A stretch of 64,000 bases of DNA from Cardinalis cardinalis (GCA_014549065.1 JACDOX010000038.1:3479719-3543718), one strand, 5' to 3'; shown: positions 35,781 to 50,593, numbered from the stretch's first letter. A program made the numbers and translations. The notes: generated by a model from the letters alone, not told the origin.

Positions 35781-38700
35781 AGACAGCAAAAGTGTACAAC
35801 TTGCTTCTNTGTTGTTGCTTTTGACATCGCTAAGAGGGTATTACACCTAGAACTGACTTCATATCCTTCTCCAGGCAGAGCAGAATGCAGAACAGACCCT
35901 GCCTGCCCAACACCAGGCAGTGCCAGGAGGGATTCCCAAATAACTCTAAGTAAGCTAGCTTAGGTATTTCAAGTTCTAATGGCCACTCAAGCATGGTGCC
36001 CTGCACAGGCAAATTAGCTGTGCATCTGAGAGCCGTCAGGATGCAGTGCTTACTCAGGTGTGCAGATTCCAAAACCCATGCAAGGTCACATTCCATTGTG
36101 CCATGGGCACTTGTAGTAAGAGCCTCTTCTCAGTTCTCAGTCCAAATCTAATTCCCATATCCCCAAAGAGGCATACCTAAGTGACTGGAGGGGTTTTCCC
36201 CCATGCTTGGCAACCACAGGTGGTCTGAAATAAATGAATGATCCTATCTCATTCTGTCCCTGTGGGAGGTGCATTGTGTTATTTGGGGTTCTGAAATGGA
36301 GCTTGGCCCAGACGTGCGTGCAAGTGCTTGAGAAATTGGGAGCCAGAAGATGCCATCAGAGCTGGATTTCTCCTTTGCAGTTTTAGCAGGCAGGGCTGAA
36401 GGACAGAGAGACTAATCTCCATGTGACCTGCAGATCCTGTCCTTTCACATGAGGGCTGAAGCTTGCTGAAGAGGCAATGCTGGAATGCTTTTGCCCATGT
36501 GGTATCTGCCCTGGGGATACATGGCCACTTCTGTCTTCAGGGTTGTCACTTACCAGAGCAAAAATTCATTGGATTCATGACAAAACTGCAGGATTTACCA
36601 GCAAAGAAATAGTTTGTTCTCAAAATAAATAAAATCTGATCTGGAGGTGGTGATTTACTCAGACACCCAAGAGATCACTTATTTTGAGTATCTTGTTTAA
36701 TTCTCACTGAGACTGCTAGTTTTGTCAATCTACATCTTAGTTTTCTAAGGGAAAAAATGTATAATATATTACAGGGCATCTTCCCATAACAAAAATGAAG
36801 GAAAATACTCAAGGAGAGGAAAGGTCTATGCTCATCACTTCACTGAGCTGCACCACAGCAGGGACAGTGGTCAAACCCACATTCAAATAAATTCTTAAGA
36901 CCTATGTGAAGCTCTTCTCTTCCTTGGGATCCACATGAAGAATTAGATCTCTGCAACAGATATACAGTCAGTAGCTTTTCCTAAATAATGAACTAATCAG
37001 AAAGACTAAAAATAGGCTGCACTGGAACATCAGTTCAGCCATTTGGAATGTAGAGCAAACAGCACTGAATGTGTTTAATGAAGTGAAAGAGCTTTGTTTT
37101 TAATCACTGAACTATTGATAAATTGTTGATAGGTGATCAAATGTGGACTATGCTTTCAAATGTTCTGACTTTTTGAACCTGCCAAGACCCTCTTGAGCCA
37201 CTCTTGATCCTTTCACTGCTAATGTAGTAGGACTTCCTGCCCTTTTCAGGACCTAAAATAACTGTAANGTCATCTTTTTTTTTCTGGGTAACAAACATCT
37301 AGCCTCTGGGCCAGTGATCAATTTTCAAGACTAAATGTTCATAGTTGTACAAAATCAGTCCCTGGGAACTGGGTCGGGTATGTGAGAGAAGATGACAAGA
37401 TGGGAGGCAGATCGGTTCACATCTCTACATGCTGTTATCAGGATAACACCAGATTAGGAGGATGGGGAGAGTGAATGAGGGAGAATCTGGTTTTCAATTG
37501 TTCAGCAGCAAAACTTGAGTGGGAAATCAGCATAGACCCTACGGCAAGGGAAGATTTCATTTTCATGCAGGGAAGGAAGTGAGATGGATCCTCATGGGTG
37601 TTAAACCAAAGGAAGCAAAGGAAACTGAGGCTCTAATAGGAAATTAAGGTCTGTTGTAAGGTTTGAGAGAATACTATTGAACTAGTTTAGTTCATGACAG
37701 ACCCGACTGGCTGTCCTAGATAGACTACATCTACAAGTATGTCTGGGTCATACTTGGTCCAGAATGACAGAGGAAAAGAGACTTAAGCAGAGTCCACATG
37801 TCCCTTTATTAATGTCATCCAGGATTTCCCCTATATATGGAATGTCTCAGATGGAATGTAAGCAAAATTATTTGTTGTTTTGTGCTATTAAATGGGCTGA
37901 ATCAACTGGAATGAATTTGAGGACTGACCCTTATGCACCTGCTCTGGCTGATGTATGCTTATACATCAGTGATCTTAGTAGGCAGCTTAGTGTGCACCTT
38001 GAAGCTATCTTTACTTTTCCTTCCAGTGGAGAAGAACCACAGTGTCTTTCTCACAGTCTGAAGGAAATCTCAAACCACCTTTGAGATATAGTTTATACAC
38101 TACAACAATTTTGTAACGCTGGTTTACTTAGAGCACACAGTTCTTACCATTNCTAGATTAATGTTAATGTGTCCCCCTCCCAAGGTGGGAGTACCTCATC
38201 CAACCCAGGCTAAGTCAGTATAGCAATTAATTATCTGACTGACTATTTGTACTCTGCTTATAAACTCATGAATTATTCAATTCCATCCTATTTGAAGCCA
38301 GGTTTTCCTTTTAACCTCAACTGCAAACCAGCTGTCCATCAATTGTGATGTGCTCATACCTTAGGGTGATGAGAGCAGCAGAAAAGCCTAAATGGGTTGC
38401 TAGAAAGTGCTACCAGTAAAACAGAGATGCATTTCATTAGTGTTGGGAGGATTGGCAGCTCTTTAATTGTATGAATCACCCAATGGGTGTGTTCCCAAAG
38501 CCAATTGGAGCGTGCCAGTTCAGTAGAGCCACAGTGAGCAATGCTGTGCTGCGTCATTCAGCATTCTCCAGTGAGTGATTAAATCCATGTCATTTGCCAT
38601 AAATCAAATGTTGTCACAGGGTCAGTCCTGTGGGTCACGCTAGGTTATCGTGGGATTTTGCACTGGTTCTATCAGGTACTGCTGTGTCACACAGGTTTTT

Positions 38701-39026
38701 TCGAGGTCATACTGGGTTCTTCAGATACATCTCTTGAACTCATTGAGAGCCTTGTTGGAGTGCATGAGGGGAATGATGAGAAGGGTTTGCTATGTAGCCT
38801 TCTACTGCACTGGGTTAAAGCTACCTCTCATGTCTGAAGTATCTCTTCCCTGGAAAATGTGCATTTTTCTCATTTATTAGTTTAAGCAGACACTGTGACA
38901 TTTGTGATTTTTCATTCCAAAACAACACCTGCCCAAGGCCCGAAACGAATAAGATCTAGTCTTGAGGCAGTGGTTTCCTTTTTTCAGACAGAAAGCATCA
39001 TGCTATTTAAGTTAATTCTGTTGCTG

Positions 39027-39046
39027 TCTGACTCCATGGAGTCAGA
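39027..39046. repeat. Perfect 20-bp palindrome
   Basis: TCTGACTCCATGGAGTCAGA equals its own reverse complement, centred on the CCATGG. Flanking bases do not extend it. Confidence 0.95.
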
Positions 39047-42000
39047 TCCTGTCCTTTGCTAACATTGCTGCACATTGGTGGTTTAAATTCCTGTAATCAG
39101 GAACTCTCACATAGCCAAGAAATGCATAAGCTTTCCCTCAGTAAGGGGATGCGGCCAAAGGACGAACAGAACAAGATATTATCCAGAAGTCCCCTGCTAC
39201 AGTGGTCCCTTGTTTTCTGTTAGGATTTGGTGAGGTATATGTTGCAACAGCCTTGAGGTACTCCAGCTTGTATCAGAGACTAAGCCAATCTCTTCCGGTC
39301 TGGTGATCAGAAAAACACAAATGCAGCACAAAGCCACCTTTAGCCCCCACACAAACCATCCTGCTTCAGATACCACCGAGAAAGCTGGAAATCCACAGCT
39401 TCCCTCCGGAAGTCACTTTGAATGGCATGAGTTGAAAATGTTGGATTTTTATGCATAGAGAGATTATTTTAGCATTTTTTAAAGGACCATTATGGCCTCC
39501 TGTGAGGTCTATGTGGTTATTTGAGAAGTAACTGATGCTTACTTTTACAGAAAAGCAATGTAAGTATAGTCTCAATAACACTTTTAAATTCCTCAAAATA
39601 AATTTATTTTCCATGACACANATGGCCCCTCTAGAACAGAGAGTGGCAGATCATGGTCTGAAGGTTTTACTGGTGCCAATCAAGATGACATTCCAAACCC
39701 ACCAGTGTCATCACTGGTCAGGTAAACAAAGGCTAACAGATAAATTACTGAATGCAAGGTCCCAATTTGCAGCAGCAAAATCAATGCTACTGGGTGAGGT
39801 TTCAGCTTGTGCTTTCCATGCATGCAATTGCTGTCCTCTGCTCAAAGCAATGGAAGCCAATCTGGTAGTGCGTGCTTTTTCACCCCTTGATGCTTTCCAT
39901 CACCCAGTGTCTCTGGAGCACAAGAAAATACTCCCATGCCCATTCTACTTGTGGAAAATTTCAGACATGGGAAGGTTAAGTTGTAAGCCAAGTATACACA
40001 AAGACTGCACCACAGCTGAACTCACTTTTCACCAAGCCATAAGTCCCTGTTAGATCACTCTGCCTTCCTTCCAAAGTGCTGTTTACTTGGCCCCACTGCC
40101 TATAACACCATGGAAGGATATTGACTGTTTTCCAAGTGTGAAGTACACAGATGTTCTCTAAAGCTCCAGGGAAACGTCATGGATAGCAATCAGTAGCATA
40201 TTAGAGCCAATTCAAACTCTACGGTACTTCTTTCAAGCTCCCAGATACTTTGAACATAGGAGGTCTCTGCTGGAGCCACACCAGATCTTGCTGGTCTTCT
40301 ATTAGAGTCCNTGAGTGAGCCACGAAAAATGTAATTCTCTCTGAAACTGAAATCAAGTTCATATTTTCCTGAGCAGAGATATTTTAAGTCATTCATCATT
40401 ATCTTTTTTCCCTCTGCAAACCAATGCTCGATTGATACTCAGAGGTTGTTAGAACCAAAGGGGAGAGAGAGAACATTGGGGTATTGTTCTTGCTGCAGTT
40501 GCAGGCTTACTTGGCACCTAAAAAAGATTTTATTAAAAAAACAAACTACTCAAAGGAGTGAGAAGAAAACAGCAAGGGAGAAAAAGAAAAATAAAATCCA
40601 TGCTGTTTAAGTCTTGGGCAGTGTCAGGAAAATAAGTCAGGAAGTTGACATATTGGGCCCAATCCATGGCTACTAAAAGTGAGCATGAACTACTAATAAT
40701 TACATTCAGCAATGATGCATGTGAGGCTAAGACAGATTATTTCATGTAGCCTTTGTGATGGAAGAGGAATCCAATACTGAATTCCTGCGTAGGTCCGTGA
40801 CAGATGGTGTTTAATAGCAACAACAGGCACTCTGGGTATGTTTTCCCACGTCTTGCTGGATCCCAGCTTTCTCCTCAGGCTTTCCATATCAGCTATAACT
40901 CACCTGGAGAAACATTCAGGTGTGTTTTCCTATTGCAAAAGCAAGACACGGAAATGCATCCACATTAAGTTGCCATCACAGCGCAGTTTCATGTTTGCCA
41001 CGTGATGCAGGCAAGGACATAATTTGGCATCTAAGGTGGCTTGCTTTCTTCCAAACACCAGCACATGGAATCATCACACAAACCTCCATTCATTTCTTTC
41101 TCCATCCACTTGTCTGATTTTTTTCTCATTCATGTTCAGCAGATGCCTTCAATTCCCAAACATGTTCCCAGATCTTTCCCAATGTCAGCTGTGAAGTTAA
41201 AAAGGGATTTTCTGAATTTGATTGATCAGGTTGTCACAAACCTGGCTAGGAGCCATTTGTTGGACACTAATCAGATTGCTGCTGCAGAATCCAGCTGCTG
41301 AGTTTCCAGCGTGCTTTCAGCCTCTGGAGTGCAAAGAGAGACAAAAGCACTACACCAAACTGGGCATCTCCAGGGATGTTTGAGGGGCACAGAGCTCTAT
41401 CGACCATTCCCTCTTGAGAACTTGACCTCCTACTGCAGTTGCCTCTCCCTGCAGGCCCACACAACTTCCCCAGGTAGCTTAAGNACAGCCTTTCACAGAA
41501 ACCTATCATGAGGCATGAGCTTACCCTTCCACTTATTGATGTATACTTATAGACGTACTCACTGCTGGATGTAACACATCTGTGGTAAAGATGAAATTTG
41601 CATATAATGTCTGAACCCATCACCTCTCAGGAAAAACAGATCATGAAAAAGCAATAGAAACAATGTACCCCCAACAGCTCCCTCTCGTTTTAACTCAATG
41701 GGAAATGTCCTGCCTTCAATGCCAGTTCATAATTTGTCTTTTCTGCTCGTGGTTATTCCCCTCACCAAATAAGCCTTTTCTCTTTAAAAACCCATTCGCT
41801 CCTCTCTCTGCCATCCATTCTCTCTTGTCTCTTGATGAAGTTTCCTGTTTTGTTGCTCAACCAAGTCTTTATTCCTTTCCATCTTTACCTGGCTTTGTTC
41901 AGCTTTTTGCAACATGCACAGGGCTCAGCAATCCTACTGCCCCTGAGTGCAGTCTCAGTCATCACCCACCAGGGTTCAAGGACCAACTGCTGTTGATGTA

Positions 42001-44864
42001 TGAAGGACTCTTCTGCCTCACAGTGAGCAGGAAGCCACACTGGAGTTACTCTCGTAGTGACAGCAATGTAATAACACCATGACATCAAGGAGAGTGCACA
42101 GCTCATGCAGAGGTCTCACATCAACATGAGGCTCAGCACCAGCTGTTCAACAGGCATTTAAACCTAGTGCTATTCTAGCAGCGTTACAGGCTCACTAGGT
42201 ACAATGACTCTGAAAGAGGTACAGATATTTATCTCAACAAGCTCTTGAGGCCTTCAGCTGCTCATCTGGCAAGTGCTCAGAGCTGCTGCTTTTGAAGGAC
42301 ACGTGCCCACCCACATCTCCTCCAGACATTCAAGTTCTGTGTGCAGGAGCTTGGACCAAAATGACAAGATTAAGACACAGGCTATTTTCTAACNGTTACA
42401 TGAGTCAGGGGCCCAGTGCACAGCATGGCCTGCATGCTTTTACAAAGGAAAATAGGGGGAAGCATCAAATTATCTGTGCCTGCAGCTCAGCAGATGCTCC
42501 ATTTGCACACTACAATTTATGAGCTGTGCTGTGGAATGATTTAGAGGGTTGAGGACAGAGCGCTTTGCTTTCATCGGGGATATGGAGGTAAAGGAAGACT
42601 AGCCATGAATACAGCCTAGAGAATAAGACAGAGTTTTCCTGTGTGGGCTGACATGCCCACACATGGACCACTGCACAGATCACCCTTGGAGTAAGGATGA
42701 TTCAATGGGCTTTTATTATAAATGATCCTTGGCTAACAACATAGAGAAAGTAATTTATGCTTCTCCTTGCATTTCTAAATAATCTTTAGTACGTTGAATT
42801 GTCCATAAATCTACTGCTGTACTTTGGATACAGGTGTGAATCCAAGGACTCTCTGACTCTTAAAATGATGAAGTTTGGCAAGTAGAAACCACTTTTTAAA
42901 GCAAGTATTCACTTCTCTCTCTTTTAAACGCTGCAGGAAGTCATGACACACTTACAGGAAGTAAGGTCTGATTCTGGTAAAGTGGGCTGAAATAACTTGC
43001 CATTTTCAGAGCAGGATGAAACAAATGGCAATTATAATGCAAAAGCTTTATGAGGATGTAACTGTTTAAAAGCTGATTATGAAAAAGAGGGACTTGGCAC
43101 TCAGTCTGGACGGGTAGTAGAGGGAGGGATGGCTGCATGGCAGGACTCCTGTTGGTGTATGAATGTCTGCACCATGGTGGCATTGTTATACCCTTCTTGT
43201 CCTGACAATACACAGTCAATGGCACTTCAGGAGGTGGGTGGGAGACATCTGGTTAATGAGGAACAGATGGACCTCATCGGACATGCACTATACCTGCTCT
43301 TTTCTTTGCAGCTCCCTTCCTCACTCTCTGATTTCTCTATTCTTCGCTGCAGCTGAGCTCTTCCCTCTCCTTCCTTTCAAACGGGACAGAATGTTTGTGT
43401 GCTTCCAACAAAAAGCAATTAAATGCTCTGGTCAGAGCCAAGTGCAATACCAGCAAATGCAGCTAGGAAAAGACTCAACTGTAGAATGCTCCATTCTCTG
43501 GGACCCCTATATGTTGTGCTGGTCTCCACTAACCACGCCCCCTTACCACTCCAGTCCCTAGACCCATCATGACTGTGGAAAACAAAGGCCACTTTCTCAT
43601 TTGCCATTTCTTTGACAGGACCCATTTAATAACCTCAGAAGGACTTTCTCGAAGCCCATTCTTTGGGGGCTTTGGGACTGGGCAGTTTATCCCACCGTGA
43701 TAAGGTATTTGTTTATGAGGACATTTTTTAGAAGAGGCACAGTGATTCCAGGCAACCTGAATTTCCCTTCTATCCTTATGGTTCCTTCAAGGCATGTAGG
43801 TAGGATTTGGGTCTGGGCTTATGTGTTCTCATTCAGTTAACAGATGCCAGTAATGTGGGTTTGTTGGTCTTCCATGAAAATCTGAAAAGCTGCATACAAA
43901 CCAGATCCTGAGAGAAATACAAATTCCCAAAGGCTTGTGCATCTCACAGCTCAGAGGAGACAGCACAGTGTTCCTAGATGTGCTTCTACAAAGGAAATCT
44001 TCCTAAATCCCTGTGTTCCAACCAACGCTGACAAAATAGCAAAATAATTCCTATCAAGTTCCAATTGGCTTTCATTAATACTGGTGGCTTTCATTGAGAT
44101 TTTCTTCCCAAGAGATGTGACAGGAAAGTCAGTCTCTAAACCCCTTCTCACTCCTTCTTGTAACAATTTTATTTCACTACAGTTATGCCTGCTCAGAGGT
44201 ACAGAGTTTAACTGATCCCTCAGTTTAATTTACATGATGTTCTTATGTAACACCAGAACAAGGTTTTCTACCTTCCTCCAACTCAACAAGTATTTTAGTC
44301 TGGGTGAACAAAGTCCCCTGAATCAGTCCCTTTCAAGGGCAGCAAGCAGAGGCATAGTTAGCAGTCCAGCCGTGCTACCTTCTTCTGTCTCTCTAATCTG
44401 AGAGCTATTACTGTGTCCAAAACCAGGATTAATTTTCAGTGTAGGTTTGTCTTGGATAAAAGGCCTCCATATCCCTTCTGTGGTTTGTACTTCAGCTGCC
44501 TTTGAGACACATTGGGTTTTTTGTATAGGGCACAATTACAGCATGAATGAGGAAGGAGAACTTCAAAGGAGGATGATTAGGGTTGGATGAGTTGCAAACC
44601 AAGTTAATTCACTTGAGTAGATCATTTCAATGAGGAAAATGGACTGAGTCCCCATGCTATTCTCTTCATGGCATACAAATGCTGAGTTAGCATCCAGATC
44701 CACCCTCTGCCAGAATCTTGACTTTATGGGCAACTCGGAAGTATTATTCAATATATGTCCCAGCCAAAGCATCATGACTGTATCTGCTTGTCCTTGGCTT
44801 TCATTCCAAGATCTTTTCCATACTCTCTCTCTTTCTACCTTTTCCCAAATGTGCTCTCACTCCT

Positions 44865-44892
44865 CTTGTTAACTCCATGGAGAGTTAACAAG
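44865..44892. repeat. Inverted repeat, 11-bp perfect stem and 6-nt loop
   Basis: CTTGTTAACTC, loop CATGGA, then GAGTTAACAAG. Both arms contain GTTAAC. It could form a hairpin or serve as a paired half-site. No T-run or terminator-like context; function unknown. Confidence 0.9.
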
Positions 44893-46395
44893 CAGATTCT
44901 AACACAGTGAGTTAGCGATACCTCAGCAGCCTTAGAGAATAGGACAAAAAAAGGAAGAGCCTGTTCATCCTTCTCCTTTTACCATTCATCAGAAGTTGAA
45001 ATATGGTCATCTTAGCACCTTAGCTTTATTCTGTATGTCATACACCCCTATCCCCAGGACTCTATTCCTGCCTGGGACATTTCCCTCATTGCAGCAGAGG
45101 AGTGAAGATCCTGACANGCCCCCACTTCTCAGCCTAACCTCTTAAGTCCAACATGGCAAGAACTGTCTTTACACTATTCCTCTCCCACAAGCTACTGAGC
45201 ATGCAACACAGTCTGGAACAGGTGTATGCTTCAGTGAGTTCACAGAGAGATAGATCCCAGTCTGAGAATCCCATCCAGAAATCCTCAGGGAGAGAATGTG
45301 CTCAGCCATCCCTGGCAGCTCANCTTCAGGCTTCACCATGCACATACAAACAAGTCTGTCAGGTCAGCCAGTGCTACCTCTTTCCAGATGCTTGGATGGC
45401 TGTACACTTTCTTGTTTTGTCTTAGGTTATTTCTTTATACCTACCTCGCATCTCTCCTTGGACACATTCCACAGCCACAAAAAGTCATCCCAATGGCCTC
45501 TGCTCCCATTAGAGGAGCATCTGCTCAAGGTCACTGATCATTCAGTCCTCCTGATGCAATGGAGTTGGGGTGGTCTGGGAGTTTCTTATCAGCATAACCT
45601 CTCTCTTTGACAGATCCTTTCCTTTAAACTCTGGAATGCAACTCTTGGCAAATAATGCCATCTTCAGTGCTCCACCTCTAAATAGCCTTCCATCTGCTGA
45701 AGAGTGAAAATCAGTGTCGGTGCACCTGAACCTGTTCCCTTGAAGGGAGATTTTCTGTGCACTGCCCCAGATTTGTCAAGTCCATTATGAAGAATCCTGT
45801 TGTGCAGAACTTCAAATGGAGACACACTGCTTTGTAAGATAAATGCAGGTTGAAAGCGTGCAGCTGCATTCCTAGAGAAAAGGGCTGTGATTCCCCAGAG
45901 ACCCTCGAAGGTCCAAGGTAACTGCAGTCATGACCTCATTGCTTGCACCAGTCTCATCAGTGCAGTAATGGAATGAACTTGTACAAGCCCCACTGGAGAA
46001 GGGACAAAACTGATAATCCCAATTCTGCTTCTACAGTAAGTGCATGCACAGAAATCTGCCTGTGAGGGAAGTTTATGCCCCAGGCTGGATAGGTGAAGAA
46101 CTGGGGCTTACTCGCAGTTTTAAAAGTCCATAGATTTTGGATTTTTGCTGCACTTTCATGTAAACTACAAGCTGTTTCTTTTACTTCCCATCAGAATGCA
46201 GTAACATGCAGTGAAGTGCATTGGTTTTTGTCTGTTGAGATTGCTTCACTGGGATTCTGGGATTCCAGTTTTCCTGCTCTTCTCAAATGTGGTGAGATCC
46301 ATGGTCAACCCAAGCTGAATAAAACATCCCTGGCCTGAGTAAGAATTAAGTTTCAGTTGTTTTGTAATGATTCCGTTTCCCTGGTAAGTTGGAAG

Positions 46396-46434
46396 TAATA
46401 GTAATAATAATAATAATAATGATAATAATAATAA
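46396..46434 (+). repeat. (TAA)n microsatellite
   Basis: About 12 TAA units with one GATAA interruption, ending at an N. Likely length-variable. Confidence 0.92.
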
Positions 46435-46959
46435 NGCATCATAAATCTTAGGCTAGCCTGGAAGCCTGGGCTTCCATCCCAAAATGTTCTCAGAGATTTA
46501 ACAAGTTTTGAAGAACATCATAATCAGCCAATGGGGTGGATCTGCTGGAGCACTCACTCATTTCCTATGTTTGGACTAGCATGGAAGCTTCTTTTACTTT
46601 AATATATGTTGCACTGACAGAAATCTGTCAACATGTTGCCAATTTGAGAAAGTCTGGTTTTCCCTGTATATTTTTTTCAATCCAATTCCTTTTCTCCTTG
46701 TAAGCTGTAGTTATAACATAAATTTCAGCAGCTGGATCCTGTGGTAGAATGAAATTTTAGAGTTGCTCCATAGGTGTTTATAGTCTGGTCATTACCACGT
46801 TGTGTATGCATTGAATCACTCTATTTACAGGCTTTGCAATGGCAAAGCACTGACTTTCACCTCCAGTTGTGCTTTTTTATATACACCCTCTAGACACAGC
46901 ACAAGGGTTATGGATAAAGAAAAGGTTGGTCAGACATTTGCGTGTGGTATTTGAGTTTG

Positions 46960-47075
46960 AATCATAGGATAANTGGAACATTCAGGTGGGAAGGAACCTC
47001 ACAAATTCTCTAGTCCAAGTTACTGCTCAAAGGCAGGCCAGGCCAGTTTGCTCAGGGCTTCACTCAGCTGCAGCT
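46960..47075 (-). mobile_element. CR1 LINE 3'-end fragment, minus orientation
   Basis: AATCATAGGATAA, then CAGGTGGGAAGGAACCTCAC and TCTAGTCCAAGTTACTGCTC read as the reverse complement of the CR1 3' terminus (octamer remnant, then the 'ggttggaagggacct ... agtccaacccctgctc' stretch). 5'-truncated and old; the right edge is approximate. Confidence 0.8.
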
Positions 47076-50000
47076 AGGTTTCATGGATATCACATCCCAG
47101 CAGAACTCTGAGGGAATGTGGTGTATCTCTGAAGAACAGCCATGCCCAAAGTTCCAGAGACATATGGGTTTTCAAACATTTATACTTCCGTCTCAGTAGT
47201 TTGTGCATCACACCTTGAAGACTTCTCCCATCTCCTCACTCTGGCAGTTCTCAGTGGGTACTCATCAAGAGCTGAAAAAAGCCCATCCTGCATCTCAAAT
47301 CAATAAAAATTGTAAGCCCTGCTTGGGCCACAANCTTGTAAGAAAGCCAAAGGAAGCGCCTTGTATGGCTTTTCCTAGGTTGTGCACACAAGGGAAAGAG
47401 ATAGCAATGTTTTATCTATCTTATCACAGTAACAGGAGAGTAGTCAGAGAGTAAGAGATGTAGGAAAATGTGCTCTGCAGAATCAAGCTCCTTGGGAGCT
47501 CACTGTGTGGGAATTGAAGGCTCTGAACCCGTGGGAACATGTCTGATGCCTCTCTGCACCAGTTGGTGAAATCCCACGCACCCTGTTTCTAGTCCCTGAA
47601 GTCAAATGCACAGGGGGCTCTCCTCTGTCCTGGGGATGGGTGGACTTCTCTTTGTGAGCTAACTCTTACAGGCTTCTGAGCATGAAACAGGAACTTACTG
47701 CTTACTGTTGGCAAAGGGTTAGGCTGGATAAATCACCGTATCATAGCTCATCCTCAGAGTCCTGGAGCAGGGGCAGTGAAGCTGTCTCTGGTCAGCATGG
47801 ATGCTACCAGATTGGAACTCCTCCACTGAGGTATCATGTCCTGCCAGGAAGAACGAATTAAAAATATTCCTCTGAAATCCCATTTATGTGGTTCCTTACT
47901 TGGGAAATTGCACAACAGCTCAAGGATCATACAACTCTCATCATGCAGTGACAAGTAGGCAGAAAGTTTCAAGACCAACACCAATCAATTCAGTTATTTT
48001 CAGACAAAAACTATCCCTTTTTTTCCCTTAATGTGACAAGAGGTCACAGTCTCCATATACTGAGGCTCATGTGCTGTAGGTCTCACAGCTGCAAAAATGT
48101 GTCAGCCAGAGCTGCTCAATAGTTCAATGGTCTATTGGATAAATGGGAGGATGAGAAACACAGTAAAAGGCAATNTGGGACCACGTGAACGTCTGTCAGC
48201 CAATGCCACTGGTCTGGAAACCCTGGGTTGCAATTAGGAACTGTATTTCATAAAGCAGTACCTCCTACTGTGATACATGTTAGACAAACACACAAAACAC
48301 GCTTCAGGCTGCCCACTGGATCAGCCTGGTCAGGGCACTCAAACCTGCAGCCACAGGAGCCAGTCCAAACTNCAAGCTCCCGGCGAGGCTCTGGGTACTG
48401 CACAGGGATGCTGCGGACATGAAGCTGCAAACAGCTTTGTGCAGACCCCTGGCAACAGCTTGGGCCTCTTGTATGATCAGAAGCTTCCTCCTTTGACATA
48501 GAAGTGGCCGCATTGGTCACAGGCATCTCCTCTTTACTGTCACCTCCCTTAATTCCTCGCACNTGTGCGTATCAGCATGTGGTTAATCCCACTTGCCTGG
48601 AGCTGGCTTCTCAGGCCAGCTGGGAAAGGGGGCTATGTTGGAGAGAGATGCTGTATTCCAAACCTGAGGCTGTGTAGCAGAGGAACCCGGTCATATGGCT
48701 CTGCAAACAGGCCCAGATTTGTTTGCTCACAGTCACCAGTATGCACCATGACNAGCTCTTGGTGGTTTGCTCCTTTTGGAATATGTGTGATTCCCAGGGC
48801 TGCTCATCAGTTCATAGCTGGCTTATAATCTATATGTTAGGCATGTAATGGTGTACAGTGGCATGATTGATCCAGAGCTAGATGTGATGACACTGTCATC
48901 TCTGTTATCTCTCTTTTGAACAGTTCATCAGATGTTTGCAACATAAATTTCTAATACCAACTTTATTTATCCACAGCCATTACTTTGTGCTGCAGCCATT
49001 TCACCGCATAAAATATCTGGGGTATAATTCTGGGACTTCCCCACTCAGGAATGAACGCTTTTCACCCAGCAAGCTACATGAGCTGTTTCACTGGCTTGGT
49101 TGGGAAAGATGGAAGTCTATAACTAATAAAAATGCCAGCAAAATGTATCTATTTGATTGCGTTCACAGCTTGAACTGAGTGAATCCAAAGCAGTGTGAGT
49201 TGCTGTAATGTGGCTTTCTCCCCGTCCTGCCAGCATGTAACTCACACAGCTTAAACCACCTTAACTTCTGCTGGACTCCTCCACACTTGCCCCTTGCTGT
49301 CCAATAAACAAGATAGAGATGTGGTGCTCCTTAATAGCATCTGTAGATTATCCTGTGTTACAACAGCAGCATTCCTGTAGCAGCCAAGGAAAGAAACATA
49401 GCTGGACAGATAAATAATTAAGAAAGCTGATATATTTCCACTAAAAGAAGGGAGCTTTTCATACCCTCTACCTGTCATTAACCTTAAAGTATTGATTCTG
49501 CAGTCACATTTTCTTCATCAAAGAAGGATTCTGTGGATGCAGTCAAACTTTGGCTGAGTGTATACATGCATTTGGAGTGAAAAGTGTGTGGGACCTGAAT
49601 TTTAGGACTAACCTCTAAGACTACCTTTTAAACAAAAACTCAGCATGATACATCTCCCAGTGTTGGTTAAGTCCTACCATTTCAAGGGACAGGTTAGGCT
49701 CTCACACACCTGTTTTACTTTGCAAAATTACATAGTTGTCATCTGATGGGCAAAAACATAGGTTTTAGTAAATATCACACAAAATATTTGTGTATGATCA
49801 TTCAGTTTACTTTAAACAAATTAGCTTCAATTGTGCTCCCACTCCATTTGTCTGCCTTCTGTGACTGTTCCAGAAACATATTTACTGGCATGGATTTTCC
49901 CTCAAATGGCAACATTTATATGAACATGTTTGTAAAAAGCAAATGTTGATTCTATAACCAAAAAGTATTCACTCTGATGAGAAACTACTACTAAAAAGTT

Positions 50001-50593
50001 AAAGCAACTACCAAATTGTTACTGGAGATTTTTGTATGAGGGAAAAGCTGCAAAAGCATCTGGGTTTTTTGGGCATATTTTTGTTACATTCTTTTTTTTG
50101 TGGGGGGAACTGGAAACCCAAATATTTTCCATTTTCAATTGATGGCATAGGATAAAAGTCATTGAGTACATGTCTCCAGTTAGAAAATAACTGGAATTCA
50201 CATCTCATATACTTAAAGCCATGCTGGCAGAAATGGACTAGCAAACAAGTCAGAGGTTGAATTGCCCTTGTGCTGTCAAAAAAAAGTCAATCAACAAACA
50301 AATTAAGGGAAATTATTATGTTCCTTCAAGAATTATTTTAAAACACATGGGAGAGATTGTTAATGGTTTTGAGGAAGTGGGTATCTCCCAGGCTCTTCAA
50401 AAGAAATGCGACTTTCTGTTGATCATGCATGGAATTGCAGTTTTACGTTACTTACCAATCCTATATTTTGTAACATTTGTACTGAGTGCTAGAAGAGCGC
50501 AGGCTGGCTTGGGTTCACAGTGGAAAAACCCAGGACTAAAGTTTAAAAAAACAATTGCAAAACAAATCTGTTATCAATTGAAATCAAGACAGG

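Larger units (their letters stand above)
23187..46959 (+). other. CACNG2: CACNG2 intron 1, proximal part
   Basis: The intron opens with GTATTT. If it were retained, translation would stop two codons past Glu70, at the TGA at 23192-23194. No downstream exon of the family (NFKGLC... or the TM2 segment) is visible. Contents: a CT/C-rich stretch at 23187-23450, a GT-rich tract at 23867-23970, an AT-rich element-like block at 24690-24990, several pyrimidine-rich sections (29040-29530, 32160-32790), old CR1/MIR-like traces, and palindromes. No nested gene is supported. Confidence 0.8.

Noticed and set aside
39535..40053. Plus-strand ORF of 172 codons inside CACNG2 intron 1
   Set aside because: No recognisable family or transposon signature. 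Its start lies in AT-rich sequence, and an open frame of this size is expected once or twice by chance in this window.
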